In this document: positions 7,565-15,826 of the stretch, piece by piece
Position numbering within the stretch: position 1 is the first letter of the stretch
How the letters are laid out: the number at the start of each line of letters is the position of its first letter
DNA from: DATLGB01 sp963726825
GTDB taxonomy: Bacteria; Actinomycetota; Thermoleophilia; Solirubrobacterales; Solirubrobacteraceae
Length of the DNA stretch: 64,000 nt
Direction: 5' to 3'
Assembly: GCA_963726825.1 (NCBI GenBank)
Contig: CAVSDT010000002.1
Span: 62,001-126,000, forward strand
Notes under the pieces: model-generated
What the model was told of the DNA's origin: nothing
Database searches by the model: none
Seen by the model: only the letters and a program-made list of their open reading frames with translations
Position numbers and translations under genes: made by a program

Positions 7565-8920
7565 ATGACGATGATCTCGCTCGGGGGCGTGATCGGCGCC
7601 GGCCTGTTCGTCGGCTCCGGCGCGGTGATGGCGCAGACCGGTCCGGCGTCCGTGCTCTCCTACCTCGCGGCCGGCCTCCTTGTCGTGCTGGTGATGCGGA
7701 TGCTGGGGGAGATGGCCGTCGCCGACCCGGCCGTCGGGTCCTTCCTCGAGTACGCCCGCAAGGCGATCGGCGACCGCGGCGGCTTCACCATCGGCTGGCT
7801 GTACTGGTACTTCTGGGCCATCGTGCTCGCGGTCGAGGCCGTCGCCGGCGCGAAGATCATGCAGGGCTGGCTCCCCGGCGTCCCGCTGTGGGTCTTCTCG
7901 CTCGGGTTCATGACGATCCTCACGCTGACGAACCTCGTGTCGGTGAAGAACTTCGGCGAGTTCGAGTTCTGGTTCGCGATCATCAAGGTCGTCGCGATCC
8001 TCGCCTTCATCGCGATCTCGATCGCCTTCCTGCTCGGCGTCGGCGGCGACTCGCCCGGCCTGAGCAACCTCACGAAGGAGGGCGGCTTCTTCCCCGAGGG
8101 CGGCATCACCGTGCTGAGCGGGATCGTCGTCGTGATCTTCGCCTTCATCGGCGCCGAGATCGTCACGATCGCGGCCGCCGAGTCCGAGGAGCCGGAGAAG
8201 AACGTCGCCAAGGCCACCGCGGCGATCGTCTGGCGCGTGATGATCTTCTACGTCCTGTCGGTCTTCCTCGTCGTCTGCGTCGTGCCGTGGAACGCCAAGG
8301 GCGTCGGCAGCGGCGACTCGCCGTTCATCGCGGCCATGGACCGGATCGGCATCGCGGGCGCCGCCGACATCATGGGCTTCATCATCATCACGGCGGTGCT
8401 GTCGTGCCTGAACTCGGGCATCTACACCGGCTCGCGGATGATCTTCTCGCTCGCCCGCCGCGGCTACGCGCCGCAGACGCTCGTCGAGGTCAACGACCGC
8501 GGGGTCCCGACGAAGGCGATCCTCCTGACCGTCTCGATCGGCTTCCTCTCCTGCATCATCGCGGCGATCTCGCCCGACACGGTCTTCACCGTGCTCGTGA
8601 ACTCCTCCGGCGCCGTCGCCCTGTTCGCCTACATCCTCATCGGCGTCTCGCAGATCGTGCTGCGGCGCCGCACGGAGCGCCAGGCGCCCGAGGCGCTGAC
8701 GCTGAAGATGTGGCTGTTCCCGTGGCTGAGCTACTTCACGGTCGCGGCGATGGCGGTCATCGTGCTCGCCCAGCTGTTCGTCGACGACGTCCGCGCGCAG
8801 CTGCTGTGGAGCCTCGCCTCGCTGGTGGTCATCCTCGTGGCGGCGCAGATCCGCGAGCACCGCGGCTTCCCGTCGAAGCCGCGCGACACCCCGGGCAGCA
8901 CCGCCGGCGCCTCGGCCTGA
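7565..8920 (+). CDS. AAT-family amino-acid/GABA permease (APC superfamily), N-terminus probably longer
   Basis: 451 residues as read from ATG 7565, with about 12 TM segments. TM1 motif SLGGVIGAGLFVGSG, EFEFWFAIIKV and IVVVIFAFIGAEIVTIAAAESEEP identify the AAT/GabP branch. In-frame codons upstream encode ELEKGLKPRH, the conserved pre-TM1 segment of this family, but no start codon lies in that frame. ATG 7519 begins MAEVR then hits TGA; dropping one T at 7534 would join them into MAEVRELEKGLKPRHM. The real start is therefore probably 7519 with an indel. Adjacent gadB suggests glutamate/GABA transport. Confidence 0.85.
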   Translation: MTMISLGGVIGAGLFVGSGAVMAQTGPASVLSYLAAGLLVVLVMRMLGEMAVADPAVGSFLEYARKAIGDRGGFTIGWLYWYFWAIVLAVEAVAGAKIMQGWLPGVPLWVFSLGFMTILTLTNLVSVKNFGEFEFWFAIIKVVAILAFIAISIAFLLGVGGDSPGLSNLTKEGGFFPEGGITVLSGIVVVIFAFIGAEIVTIAAAESEEPEKNVAKATAAIVWRVMIFYVLSVFLVVCVVPWNAKGVGSGDSPFIAAMDRIGIAGAADIMGFIIITAVLSCLNSGIYTGSRMIFSLARRGYAPQTLVEVNDRGVPTKAILLTVSIGFLSCIIAAISPDTVFTVLVNSSGAVALFAYILIGVSQIVLRRRTERQAPEALTLKMWLFPWLSYFTVAAMAVIVLAQLFVDDVRAQLLWSLASLVVILVAAQIREHRGFPSKPRDTPGSTAGASA

Positions 8921-8924
8921 CCTC

Positions 8925-10340
8925 GTGCACAAGCCCGACGCCACCGTCATCGGCCTCGTCGGCGGGACGGGGGACCTCGCCCGGCGCATGATCATCCCCG
9001 GCTGCTTCCACCTCATGGTGGCCGGGCTGCTGCCCGACGCCTGCCGCATCGTCGGGCTCTCCCTCGACGACCTCGACGACGAGGGCTTCCGCGACCTGGC
9101 CCGGCAGTCGCTCGAGGAGCACGCGCGCGCCGAGCTCACCGACGAGCGCTGGGACCGCTTCGCCGGGCTGCTGTCCTTCGCCCAGGCGTCGGGCGCCGCG
9201 GACTACGAGCGGGCGTTCGCGAGCGCGGAGGCCGCGCTCGGGGGGTCGCCCCGGCGGCTGTTGCACCTCGCGGTTCCGCCCGGGGCGGCCGAGGCCGTCG
9301 TCAAGGCCCTCGGCGACGCCGGGCTGGCCGACCGCGACCGCACGCGGGTGATCATGGAGAAGCCGTTCGGGACCGACCTCGAGTCGGCCCGGGCGCTCAA
9401 CGCCGCCGTGCACGCCGTCCTGGACGAGCGCCAGATCTTCCGCATCGACCACTTCCTCGGCAAGGAAGGGCTGCAGAGCGTCCTCGCGCTGCGCTTCGCC
9501 AACGCCTTCGTCGAGCCGGTGTTCAACCGCGATCACGTCGACTCGATCCAGATCGACGTCCCCGAGGCGCTGACGATCGAGGGCCGCGCCGGCTTCTACG
9601 AGGCGACGGGCGCGCTCAAGGACATGGTCACCACGCACCTGCTGCAGGTGCTCGGGACCGTCGCGATGGAGCCGCCGGTGGCGTTCACCGCCGAGGCGCT
9701 GCGCGACAAGAAGACCGACGTGTTCCGCGCGATGAAGCCGATCGACCCGGGTGACGTCGTCTACGGCCAGTACGCGGGCTACCGCGATGAGCCCGGGGTG
9801 GCGAAGGACTCGACGACGGAGACGTTCGTCGCGGCCAAGGTCGAGATCGAGTCCTTCCGCTGGGCGGGCGTCCCGATCTTCCTGCGCACGGGCAAGGCGA
9901 TGGCCACCAAGCGCCAGCTGGTCACGATCGTGTTCAAGGAGCCGGCGATGCGGCTCTTCGACTGGGGCGGCTCGGTGCGCGACGGGCGCAACGTGCTGCG
10001 CTTCGACCTCGCCGAGGCGGGCATCGTGCTGGAGTTCCTCGGCAAGCAGCCGGGGCCCGCGATGACGCTGGAGGAGGCCGCGCTGGACTTCACGGTCGGC
10101 GAGCGCGAGCGGGAGGAGCTCCTGCAGCCCTACGAGCGCCTCTTCCACGACGCGCTGATCGGGGACCAGACGCTGTTCACCCGCGCCGACGGCGTCGAGC
10201 GCATCTGGGAGCTGGCCGCGCCCCTGCTGAAGCATCCGCCCGCCCCGCAGGTGTACGCGCAGGGCTCGTGGGGGCCGGAGGCCGCCGACCGGCTCACCGG
10301 CGACCGGGGCTGGGAGCTCTCCACGCGCGAAGGCGCCTAG
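8925..10340 (+). CDS. zwf: Glucose-6-phosphate 1-dehydrogenase
   Basis: 471 residues from GTG 8925, 4 bp after the permease. It oxidises glucose-6-phosphate to 6-phosphogluconolactone, the entry step of the oxidative pentose-phosphate pathway. The nucleotide loop is GGTGDLA (residues 13-19; usually GASGDLA), EKPFG follows near 146, and the substrate signature RIDHFLGKE is at 173-181. The DMVTTHLLQVL segment carries the catalytic His region. No opcA or gnd neighbours are present, unlike many actinobacterial zwf loci. Confidence 0.93.
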   Translation: MHKPDATVIGLVGGTGDLARRMIIPGCFHLMVAGLLPDACRIVGLSLDDLDDEGFRDLARQSLEEHARAELTDERWDRFAGLLSFAQASGAADYERAFASAEAALGGSPRRLLHLAVPPGAAEAVVKALGDAGLADRDRTRVIMEKPFGTDLESARALNAAVHAVLDERQIFRIDHFLGKEGLQSVLALRFANAFVEPVFNRDHVDSIQIDVPEALTIEGRAGFYEATGALKDMVTTHLLQVLGTVAMEPPVAFTAEALRDKKTDVFRAMKPIDPGDVVYGQYAGYRDEPGVAKDSTTETFVAAKVEIESFRWAGVPIFLRTGKAMATKRQLVTIVFKEPAMRLFDWGGSVRDGRNVLRFDLAEAGIVLEFLGKQPGPAMTLEEAALDFTVGEREREELLQPYERLFHDALIGDQTLFTRADGVERIWELAAPLLKHPPAPQVYAQGSWGPEAADRLTGDRGWELSTREGA

Positions 10341-10388
10341 CCGCAGCCGCCGGCACCGGCCGGGGGCCGGGCCTGCGAGAATCAGGGG

Positions 10389-11813
10389 ATGCTTCGCCCG
10401 CGTCTGACCCGAGCCGCACTGACTGGCGCGGCGCTCAGCCTCGTCCTGGCCACCGACGCCCTCGCTGCCGGTGGCGGGGGCTCGTCCGGCTTCTCCGGCG
10501 GCGGCGGGGGCGGGTTCTCCGGCGGCGGCGGGGGCGGCTTCTCCGGCGGTGGCGGCGGCGGGTTCTCCGGCGGCGGGGGCGGCTACTCCGGCGGCGGCGG
10601 CGGCGGGTTCGGCACCGTCATCTTCGGCCTGCTGCTGCTCTACGTCCTGTTCCTGGGGCTGCAGTTCCTCTTCCGCAAGGCCCGCTACGGGGCCGGCGTG
10701 GCTCAGACCCGCTGGTGGGGCGTGCAGCTGTCACGCAAGCGCGACGAACGCCGCGCCCGGGTGCACACCGCCGCGGCCGAGGCGGCCGAGGACGACGCGG
10801 CCTTCGCCGCCGACCTCGTCGAGGCGCGCGGCAAGGAGCTGTTCATGGCCGTCCAGCTCGCCTGGGACCGCCGCGACGAGCAGGCGCTGGCCGCGCTCGT
10901 GAGCCCCAGCCTGCTGGCCGAGTGGCAGCGACGCCTGCGCGACTTCGAGCGCAAGGGGTGGCACAACCGGGTCAAGCTCCTCCAGGAGCCGGACGTCTCC
11001 TACGTCGGCCTCACCAACCGCCAGGCAGACGAGGACGATCGCGCCGTGGTCCTGATCCAGTGCCGCCTGGAGGACTACGTGCAGCTGCGCAGCGGACGGG
11101 AGATCTTCCGCGAGGGCGCGCGCTCGAAGGCCGTCGACCTCGTCGAGTTCTGGACGCTCGCGAAGCGCGACGGGACCTGGGCCCTCGAGTCGATCGAGCT
11201 CGGCAAGGAGGGCGCACACCAGCTGGAGGGGGCGATCGTCGCCACGCCGTGGGCCGACGACGACCGCTTGCGCGACGAGGCCGTGGCCGAGCGGGCCGCC
11301 GCCGAGGCGCTGCCTGCGGGCATGTCGCCGGCGGAGGTCGCCGACCTGGACTTCGACGGGCCGGCGCGCTCGGCCGCGCAGGACCTCGCGCTCGCCGACG
11401 GCCGCTTCGACCCGGCGCTGATCGAGGCCTCCGTGCGCCGCGCCGTCGACGGCTGGGTCACCGCCGTCGACGGACCCGACGACGCCCTGGCGTCCGTCGC
11501 CCGCCCCGAGGCGCTCGACGCCCTGCTGCATCCCGGCGACACCGCGCGCAAGCAGCGCCGGCTGGTCGTGCGCGGCCCGCAGCTCGAGTCGATCACGATC
11601 ACGGCGCTCGACGCCGCGGCGACCCCCGCCACGATCACGGTCGAGATCGCCGCCCGCGGCCGCCGCTACATGGAGGACCGCGACACGGCCGCCGTCCTGT
11701 CGGGCAGCCGCGAGCGGGAGGTCTCCTTCGTCGAGCGCTGGACGCTCGCGCTGGACGGCGAGGGCGAGTGGCCCTGGCGGATCGCCGGCGTCACGACGCC
11801 CGCGAACGCGTGA
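10389..11813 (+). CDS. Tim44-like domain protein with Gly-rich N-terminal repeat
   Basis: 474 residues. Order: signal-like hydrophobic segment (LTGAALSLVLATDALAA), a glycine/FS repeat at residues 34-74, a TM helix (TVIFGLLLLYVLFLGLQFLF), then a soluble region of Tim44-like character (AWDRRDEQALAALVSPSLLAEWQRRL ... VEFWTLAKRDGTWALESIELG), with a second, related VERWTL...WRIAGV module at the end. Tim44-like domains bind membranes or partner proteins. Its GTGA overlap with the next gene suggests coupling. Function unassigned. Confidence 0.75.
   Translation: MLRPRLTRAALTGAALSLVLATDALAAGGGGSSGFSGGGGGGFSGGGGGGFSGGGGGGFSGGGGGYSGGGGGGFGTVIFGLLLLYVLFLGLQFLFRKARYGAGVAQTRWWGVQLSRKRDERRARVHTAAAEAAEDDAAFAADLVEARGKELFMAVQLAWDRRDEQALAALVSPSLLAEWQRRLRDFERKGWHNRVKLLQEPDVSYVGLTNRQADEDDRAVVLIQCRLEDYVQLRSGREIFREGARSKAVDLVEFWTLAKRDGTWALESIELGKEGAHQLEGAIVATPWADDDRLRDEAVAERAAAEALPAGMSPAEVADLDFDGPARSAAQDLALADGRFDPALIEASVRRAVDGWVTAVDGPDDALASVARPEALDALLHPGDTARKQRRLVVRGPQLESITITALDAAATPATITVEIAARGRRYMEDRDTAAVLSGSREREVSFVERWTLALDGEGEWPWRIAGVTTPANA
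10488..10610 (+). repeat. Intragenic 24-bp repeat encoding Gly-rich linker
   Basis: About five tandem 24-nt units encode F-S-G6 (8 residues each, with one F to Y change) between the signal segment and TM helix of the Tim44-like protein. The repeats are nearly pure GGC/GGG codons and could vary in copy number by slippage, altering linker length. Confidence 0.75.
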
Positions 11814-13009
11814 GGATCCACCGGGCGGCGCCCGCGCGCCGCGTGGCCGCCGGGTGCGCGATGGTGCTCGTCCTCACCGCGTGCGGCGGCGCGTCGCAGC
11901 CTGCGGCCGACGCGTCACCGGCCGCGCAGCCGTCACCCGCCACCGCCGCCGCGCGCGGCGTCCGCCTCAAGCGGCTCGGGCGCTTCACCGCGCCCGTCCA
12001 CGCCACGTCGGCGCCGGGGGACCGCGCGCGCGTGTTCGTCGTCGAGCAGGCCGGCCGGATCCGGATCGTGGGCCGCAGGCGGCCGTTCCTCGACATCCGC
12101 CGGCGGGTCACGAGCGGCGGCGAGCAGGGGCTCCTGTCCGTGGCCTTCGCGCCCGACTACGCGACGAGCAGGCGCTTCTACGTCTACTACACGAGCACGG
12201 CCGGCAACCAGCGGATCGTGGAGTACCGCGCCGCGTCGGCGACGAGGGCCGACCGCTCCAGCGGCCGCCTCGTGCTCGAGATGCCCGACCGGGAGTCCAA
12301 CCACAACGGCGGCCTGCTCCTGTTCGGTCCCGACAAGCGCCTCTACGTCGGCACGGGCGACGGCGGCGGCGCCGGCGATCAGCACGGCTCGCGCGGGAAC
12401 GCCCAGGACAAGACGAGCCTGCTCGGCAAGCTGCTGCGCATCGACCCGGCGCGGGCCGGCGACCGGCCCTACACGGTCCCGGCCTCGAACCCGTTCGCCG
12501 GCGCCGAGGGTGCGCGCCCGGAGATCTACGCCTACGGCCTGCGCAACCCGTGGCGCTTCTCCTTCGACCGCAAGACGGGGGACCTGTCGATCGGCGACGT
12601 CGGCCAGGACGCGGTGGAGGAGATCGACTTCGCCCGTCGCGGCAGAGCGCGCGGGGCGAACTTCGGCTGGCGGGTGTTCGAGGGCGACACGCGCTTCAAG
12701 GGCGGCGAGATCGCGGCGGGCGCCGTGCGCCCCGTCCTCACCACCCGCCACAGCGACGGCAACTGCTCGATCACCGGTGGCGTCGTCGTGCGCGACCGCG
12801 CGCTGCGCGGGCTCTACGGCCGCTACGTGTTCGGCGACTTCTGCAAGGGCCGGATCCTGTCGACCCGGCTGCGCCTTCCACGCGCCTCCGCGCCGACGAG
12901 CACCGGGCTCAGGGTCCCGGCGCTCGCCTCCTTCGGCGAGGACGGCCGTGGGCGGGTGCTCGTCGTCTCGGGCAACGGCGCGGTCTCGCGGATCGTCCCG
13001 CGTGGCTGA
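11810..13009 (+). CDS. PQQ-dependent sugar dehydrogenase-like lipoprotein
   Basis: 399 residues from GTG 11810, which overlaps the preceding TGA. The N-terminus is a lipoprotein signal with lipobox LTAC (Cys25). The body is a six-bladed beta-propeller of the soluble glucose/aldose-sugar dehydrogenase (YliI/Asd) type: EQGLLSVAFAPDY, NHNGGLLLFGPD, YVGTGDGGGAGD, AYGLRNPWRFSFDRKTGDL, DVGQDAVEEID, NFGWRVFEG. Family members oxidise aldoses with PQQ; no PQQ biosynthesis genes are visible here. Probably anchored on the outer face of the membrane. Confidence 0.85.
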   Translation: MRIHRAAPARRVAAGCAMVLVLTACGGASQPAADASPAAQPSPATAAARGVRLKRLGRFTAPVHATSAPGDRARVFVVEQAGRIRIVGRRRPFLDIRRRVTSGGEQGLLSVAFAPDYATSRRFYVYYTSTAGNQRIVEYRAASATRADRSSGRLVLEMPDRESNHNGGLLLFGPDKRLYVGTGDGGGAGDQHGSRGNAQDKTSLLGKLLRIDPARAGDRPYTVPASNPFAGAEGARPEIYAYGLRNPWRFSFDRKTGDLSIGDVGQDAVEEIDFARRGRARGANFGWRVFEGDTRFKGGEIAAGAVRPVLTTRHSDGNCSITGGVVVRDRALRGLYGRYVFGDFCKGRILSTRLRLPRASAPTSTGLRVPALASFGEDGRGRVLVVSGNGAVSRIVPRG

Positions 13010-13784
13010 GCCGGTCCCCGGCCACGACGCCGTCCGGCTGCGGGCGGAGAACCCCGGCCCCCTGACCCTCGACGGCACCAACACGTGGGTGCTCGGACGC
13101 GACCCGTGCTGGATCGTCGATCCGGGGCCCGACCTCGACGCCCACCTCGACGCGGTCGCCGCCGAGGCCGTCGCGCGCGGCGGTGCCGGCGCCATCGCGC
13201 TCACCCACGGCCACGGCGACCACACCGACGGCGTCGCCGGCCTGGTCCAGCGCCTCGGCGCGGGGACCCGCGTGGCCGCCCTCGCCTGGCCCGGGCGCAC
13301 GGAGGACCTCGCCGACGGCATGGACGTCGGACCGTTGCGCACCCTCGCGCTGCCCGGCCACAGCGCCGACCACGTCGTGTTCCTGTGGGACGGCCTGTGC
13401 TGCGCCGGTGACGCGGTGCTCGGCGCCGGATCGGTGTTCGTCGCGGGGGACATGGCCGGCTACCTGACCGGGCTCGAGCGGCTGCGAGGCCTCGCGCCCG
13501 ACACGATCGCGCCCGGCCACGGACCGCTGGTCACCGATCCCGACGCGCGGCTCCTCGCGTACCTCGCGCACCGGCGCGACCGGGAGGACGCCCTCGTCGC
13601 CGCGCTCGCGGCGGGCCGCCGCAGCGACGACGAGCTGCTCGACGCCGCCTGGGCCGACGTCCCCGACGTCCTGCGCTTCCCCGCCCGGCTGACGATGCAC
13701 GCGCACCTGCGCAAGCTCGGCGCCGAGGGCCGGCTGCCCGCCGGGCTCGAGCCGCCGCCCGCGGGCGACGCCCTGGCCGTCTGA
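13002..13784 (+). CDS. MBL-fold metallohydrolase
   Basis: 260 residues; GTG 13002 overlaps the upstream gene by 8 nt. The dinuclear zinc motif is LTHGHGDHTDG (HxHxDH), with further ligands in LPGHSADH, LCCAGDAV and APGHGP. The C-terminal helical part matches the LACTB2/beta-lactamase-like 2 group with a winged-helix-like end (FPARLTMHAHLRKLGAEGRL). Probable thioester or nucleic-acid hydrolase; substrate unknown. Confidence 0.85.
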   Translation: MAEPVPGHDAVRLRAENPGPLTLDGTNTWVLGRDPCWIVDPGPDLDAHLDAVAAEAVARGGAGAIALTHGHGDHTDGVAGLVQRLGAGTRVAALAWPGRTEDLADGMDVGPLRTLALPGHSADHVVFLWDGLCCAGDAVLGAGSVFVAGDMAGYLTGLERLRGLAPDTIAPGHGPLVTDPDARLLAYLAHRRDREDALVAALAAGRRSDDELLDAAWADVPDVLRFPARLTMHAHLRKLGAEGRLPAGLEPPPAGDALAV

Positions 13785-13814
13785 CCGCCGGCCCGGTCAG
13801 GGAGGATCAGGCCT

Positions 13815-14747
13815 GTGCGGCGAGCGTACGAGCAGATGGTCGTGGTCGGCCTCTTGTGGGGCACGATCGGCCCGGCAGTCGCCTTCCTCGACGAGCACAC
13901 GGCGATGACCTCGGTGCAGATCTCCCTGTGGCGGGTGGCGATCGCGATCGGCCCGCTCACGGTCGTCGCACTCGTGCTGGCCCGCCGGGCGGCGCCTCCG
14001 GGCGTGGTGGGCGAGCGCCGAAGCGACGGGCCCGGCGGCGGCACGGCAGGCCTGAGCGCCGGACTGACCGGCTACGCGCTCCTCGTCGGCGTCATCACCG
14101 CCGGCTATCAGCTCGCCTACTTCGCCGCCGTCTCGGCCATCGGCGTGACGGTCCCGACGCTGATCGCGCTCGGCCTCGGCCCGATCCTCGTCGCGGTGGG
14201 GGAGACCGTCCTGTTCGCCCGCCGCCCGAGCCGCCGCACGCTCGGGGCGCTCGGGGTCGCGCTCACCGGCCTGGTGCTCCTCGCTCTCGGGGGCTCGGCC
14301 ACGGTCACGGTGGGCGGGGTCGCCCTATCGCTCGCCTCTGCCGCCGGCTACGCCGCCGCCGTGCTGTCCGCCGGGCCGCTGGGCCGCCGCATCGACGTCG
14401 CCACGCTCAACGCCATCACGGTGGCCGGCGGCCTCGCCGTCCTGCTCCCGCTCGCGCTCATCACCGGCGGTGCCGGCGGGCCGGGCAACGCCGGCGGACT
14501 GGTCGCGCTGCTGCACCTCGGCCTCGTCGTGTCCGGACTCGCCTACGCGCTCTACTACGCCGCGGCGCGCACGCTGCCGTCGACCCACGTGGTGGTCCTC
14601 GCGCTGCTGGAGCCCGTCACCGCCCCGGTCCTCGCGGCCCTGCTGCTGGGGGAGACCCTGACGGCCGGTGCGATCGCCGGCGGGGGGCTGATGCTCGGCG
14701 CGGTCGTCGCCCTGCGCGACGCGGAGCCGGAGCCGATGCGGGTCTAG
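13815..14747 (+). CDS. EamA/DMT family transporter
   Basis: 310 residues from GTG 13815. Ten hydrophobic segments fall in two EamA repeats; repeat 1 begins VVVGLLWGTIGPAVAFLDEH and repeat 2 ends LVLALLEPVTAPVLAALLLGETLTAGAIAGG. A Gly/Arg-rich loop (ERRSDGPGGGTAG) separates early helices. Likely metabolite exporter. Its stop codon overlaps the convergent leucine dehydrogenase gene by 4 bp. Confidence 0.85.
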   Translation: MRRAYEQMVVVGLLWGTIGPAVAFLDEHTAMTSVQISLWRVAIAIGPLTVVALVLARRAAPPGVVGERRSDGPGGGTAGLSAGLTGYALLVGVITAGYQLAYFAAVSAIGVTVPTLIALGLGPILVAVGETVLFARRPSRRTLGALGVALTGLVLLALGGSATVTVGGVALSLASAAGYAAAVLSAGPLGRRIDVATLNAITVAGGLAVLLPLALITGGAGGPGNAGGLVALLHLGLVVSGLAYALYYAAARTLPSTHVVVLALLEPVTAPVLAALLLGETLTAGAIAGGGLMLGAVVALRDAEPEPMRV

Positions 14748-15805
14748 CCGCCCGTGCCCTCCGCGATGCGCTCGCGCGCCAGCGCCATCGCGGCGTCCAG
14801 CGGCGTCGAGCCGTTCGCGGCGGCGCCGGCGAGGATCGTGCGGACGGTGTCGGCGATCCCGCGCACGTCGCGGTCGGCGACGGCCTCGTCGTAGCCGCCC
14901 GGCAGCAGCTCGGAGGCGATGTTGACGATCCCGCCCGCGTTGACCACGAAGTCCGGCACCCAGAGGACCCCGCGGGCGGCCAGGAGCGGCGCGACGGTCT
15001 CGTCGGCGAGCTGGTTGTTCGCGGCGCCGCAGACGATGCGGCTGCGCAGCGTGCCCACCGACTCGTGGTCGAGGAAGCCGCCGAGCGCGCACGGGGCGAG
15101 CACGTCGGCGTCCGCGGTCAGGATCGCGTCGGGCTCCACCCACGCCGCGCCGACCTCCTCGGCGATCTCGCGGCGGGCGGGGTCGAGGTCGGTGACCGTC
15201 AGCGCCGCGCCCGCGGCGACGAGCTTGCGGGCCAGGTCGGCGCCGACGTGGCCGAGGCCCATCACCGCGACGCGGCGGCCGGCGAGGTCGGCGGTGCCGA
15301 AGACGCGCTCGCAGGCGACCTCGATCGCGACGAGCACGCCGAGGGCGGTCCAGGTGCTCGGGTCGCCGGAGCCGCCCAGCTCGCGCGGAAGCGCGGAGAC
15401 GTGCTTCGTCGTCTCCGCGACGACGGCGATGTCGGCGGGGGAGACGCCGACGTCCTCGGCGGTCACGTAGCGGCCGCCGACGAGCTCGACCGTGTCCCCG
15501 AAGTCGAGCAGGGCCGCGCGGCGGCGCTCACCCTCGAGCCGCTCGCCGGGCGGGACGACGATCACGCCCTTGCCGCCGCCCTGCGGCAGGCCGGCGACGG
15601 CGGCCTTGTAGGTCATCCCCTCCGACAGCCGCAGCGCGTCGCGCAGCGCCAGGCGGTTGTCGTCGTAGGTCCACATCCGGCACCCGCCCAGGGACGGGCC
15701 GCGGGCGGTGGAGTGCACGGCGACGATCGAGTAGAGGCCCGACCGGGCGCCGCGCCGGAGCACGACCTCCTCGTGGTCCAGGGTGGCGAGGTAGCGGTCC
15801 GTCAT
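14744..15805 (-). CDS. Glu/Leu/Phe/Val dehydrogenase (leucine dehydrogenase-like)
   Basis: 353 residues. The N-terminal domain has GPSLGGCRMW and the catalytic Lys loops SEGMTYKAAVAGLPQGGGKGVI; the Rossmann domain has VAVMGLGHVG and the late PDFVVNAGGIVN. This is the octameric Leu/Val/Phe dehydrogenase size class, shorter than hexameric glutamate dehydrogenases. It interconverts a branched-chain amino acid and its 2-oxo acid with NAD(H), feeding acyl-CoA catabolism of the kind encoded at 42-53 kb. ATG start at 15805. Confidence 0.88.
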   Translation of the reverse strand: MTDRYLATLDHEEVVLRRGARSGLYSIVAVHSTARGPSLGGCRMWTYDDNRLALRDALRLSEGMTYKAAVAGLPQGGGKGVIVVPPGERLEGERRRAALLDFGDTVELVGGRYVTAEDVGVSPADIAVVAETTKHVSALPRELGGSGDPSTWTALGVLVAIEVACERVFGTADLAGRRVAVMGLGHVGADLARKLVAAGAALTVTDLDPARREIAEEVGAAWVEPDAILTADADVLAPCALGGFLDHESVGTLRSRIVCGAANNQLADETVAPLLAARGVLWVPDFVVNAGGIVNIASELLPGGYDEAVADRDVRGIADTVRTILAGAAANGSTPLDAAMALARERIAEGTGG

Positions 15806-15826
15806 GACCGCCGAGGCTACCGCGGG

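Noticed and set aside
10341..10388. GC-rich hairpin after zwf as a terminator
   Set aside because: Arms around CCGGC/GCCGG are short and there is no T-run; at this base composition such pairing is common.
10488..10610. Possible CRISPR-like array from regular repeats
   Set aside because: Units are contiguous, 24 bp, in frame and code for glycine; no spacers and no cas genes.
10268..13009. Extended frame upstream of the sugar dehydrogenase
   Set aside because: The part before 11810 is a shadow of the Tim44-like gene; a lipoprotein signal begins exactly at GTG 11810.
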